Assembly (NCBI RefSeq): GCF_963576545.1
Contig: NW_026870406.1
Location: 310,001 to 374,000, forward strand
Length of the DNA: 64,000 nucleotides
Origin: Limanda limanda
Taxonomy: Eukaryota > Chordata > Actinopteri > Pleuronectiformes > Pleuronectidae
Direction of reading: 5' to 3'
In this document: positions 63,890 through 64,000 of the stretch, one piece after another
Layout of the letters: each line of letters opens with the position of its first letter
Position numbering within the stretch: position 1 is the first letter of the stretch
The notes under the pieces: generated by a model
The model's database searches: none
Seen by the model: the letters and a program-made list of their open reading frames with translations, nothing else
What the model was told of the DNA's origin: nothing
Program-made: the position numbers and the translations under genes

Positions 63890-64000
63890 GATATTCTTGA
63901 ATAACTTTTTTTGTGAAGGTCGGAGAGACTTGAAAAGTGGTTGCATCTGGACTAATTTGGGTCCTGCAGATCGATTGGTACCATCCCCGAGCTTGTACGA
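63890..64000 (+). repeat. Partial B module cut by the window end
   Basis: The first 111 bases of a B module of the GAAAAG subtype with CTGCAGATCG. The array continues to the right. Confidence 0.95.

Larger units (their letters stand above)
1..64000 (+). repeat. Telomere-repeat-containing satellite array (A/B modules)
   Basis: The whole window is a head-to-tail tandem array of two related modules, A (163 bp) and B (155 bp), with no unique sequence between them. Counting from the GATATTC start of each module gives 278 complete A and 120 complete B modules plus partial ends, which adds up to exactly 64,000 bp. No module is inverted. Every A carries two or three TTAGGG repeats on the given strand; B carries none. 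B is always followed by A, so the building blocks are the A monomer and the 318-bp BA dimer. The lengths are close to nucleosomal repeat length, as in many eukaryotic satellites. A subtelomeric or pericentromeric location is inferred, not shown. No gene, tRNA, rRNA, transposon or CRISPR array is seen in any part. Confidence 0.97.

Noticed and set aside
1..64000. CRISPR array
   Set aside because: The units are 155-163 bp with no alternation of short constant repeats and unique spacers, and variation is scattered substitutions. The telomeric motif shows a eukaryotic source.
1..64000. A true telomere end
   Set aside because: TTAGGG occurs only as two or three repeats per 163 bp inside a satellite, never as a long pure tract, so this is not the terminal telomere.
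1..64000. Retroelement or DNA transposon as the origin of the modules
   Set aside because: No target-site duplications, terminal inverted repeats, LTRs, poly(A) tails or transposase or reverse transcriptase motifs are visible in either module.

Overview
The window is one uninterrupted satellite DNA array. I found no gene, RNA gene, mobile element or unique sequence in it. Every base falls in one of two related modules, all in the same orientation. Module A is 163 bp and carries three tandem TTAGGG telomeric repeats. Module B is 155 bp and has none. With boundaries set at the shared GATATTC start, the window tiles exactly: an 18-bp A tail, 278 complete A modules, 120 complete B modules and a 111-bp partial B sum to 64,000 bp. 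Seven A modules are 157 bp (one TTAGGG fewer) and one is 162 bp (one C lost). B never follows B directly, so the array is a string of A monomers and 318-bp BA dimers.

The organism is a eukaryote with TTAGGG-type telomeres. That motif is shared by vertebrates, many fungi, trypanosomatids, diatoms and others, so I cannot name the lineage. A regular satellite with embedded telomeric repeats in one orientation suggests subtelomeric or other heterochromatin. Because the G-rich strand is the given strand, a chromosome end, if near, would lie to the right. Many point variants are CpG transitions, which suggests the array is or was CpG-methylated.

Layout: 1-2,093 is a left segment whose first module has several private variants. 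2,094-6,434 is a block repeated 12,993 bp downstream at 15,087-19,433. 6,435-8,350 contains an extra BA dimer. 8,351-11,556 is a two-copy ~1.6-kb tandem. 11,557-16,686 is mosaic. 16,687-47,395 holds almost three tandem copies of a 10.3-kb higher-order repeat (10,288 bp; 10,777 bp, with three extra A modules; then 9,644 bp before it breaks off). Each of these copies contains a nested 4,174-bp duplication. 47,396-53,648 is mosaic. 53,649-58,442 is six tandem copies of a 799-bp A-BA-BA unit, the last four of which form two copies of a 1,598-bp dimer. 58,443-60,367 is an irregular, variant-rich segment. 60,368-64,000 returns to BA-rich and 799-bp organisation.

The open reading frames that appear throughout are by-products of repeat length. 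On the minus strand a 163-bp module is open in two of three frames, and 318 bp is divisible by three, so ORF length follows module order. I therefore annotate no CDS. The interesting content is structural: the A/B pair separated by a telomeric block, a minimal G-quadruplex motif in most A modules with natural broken variants, nested amplification at several scales, and a heat-shock-element-like TTCTTGAA in nearly every module.
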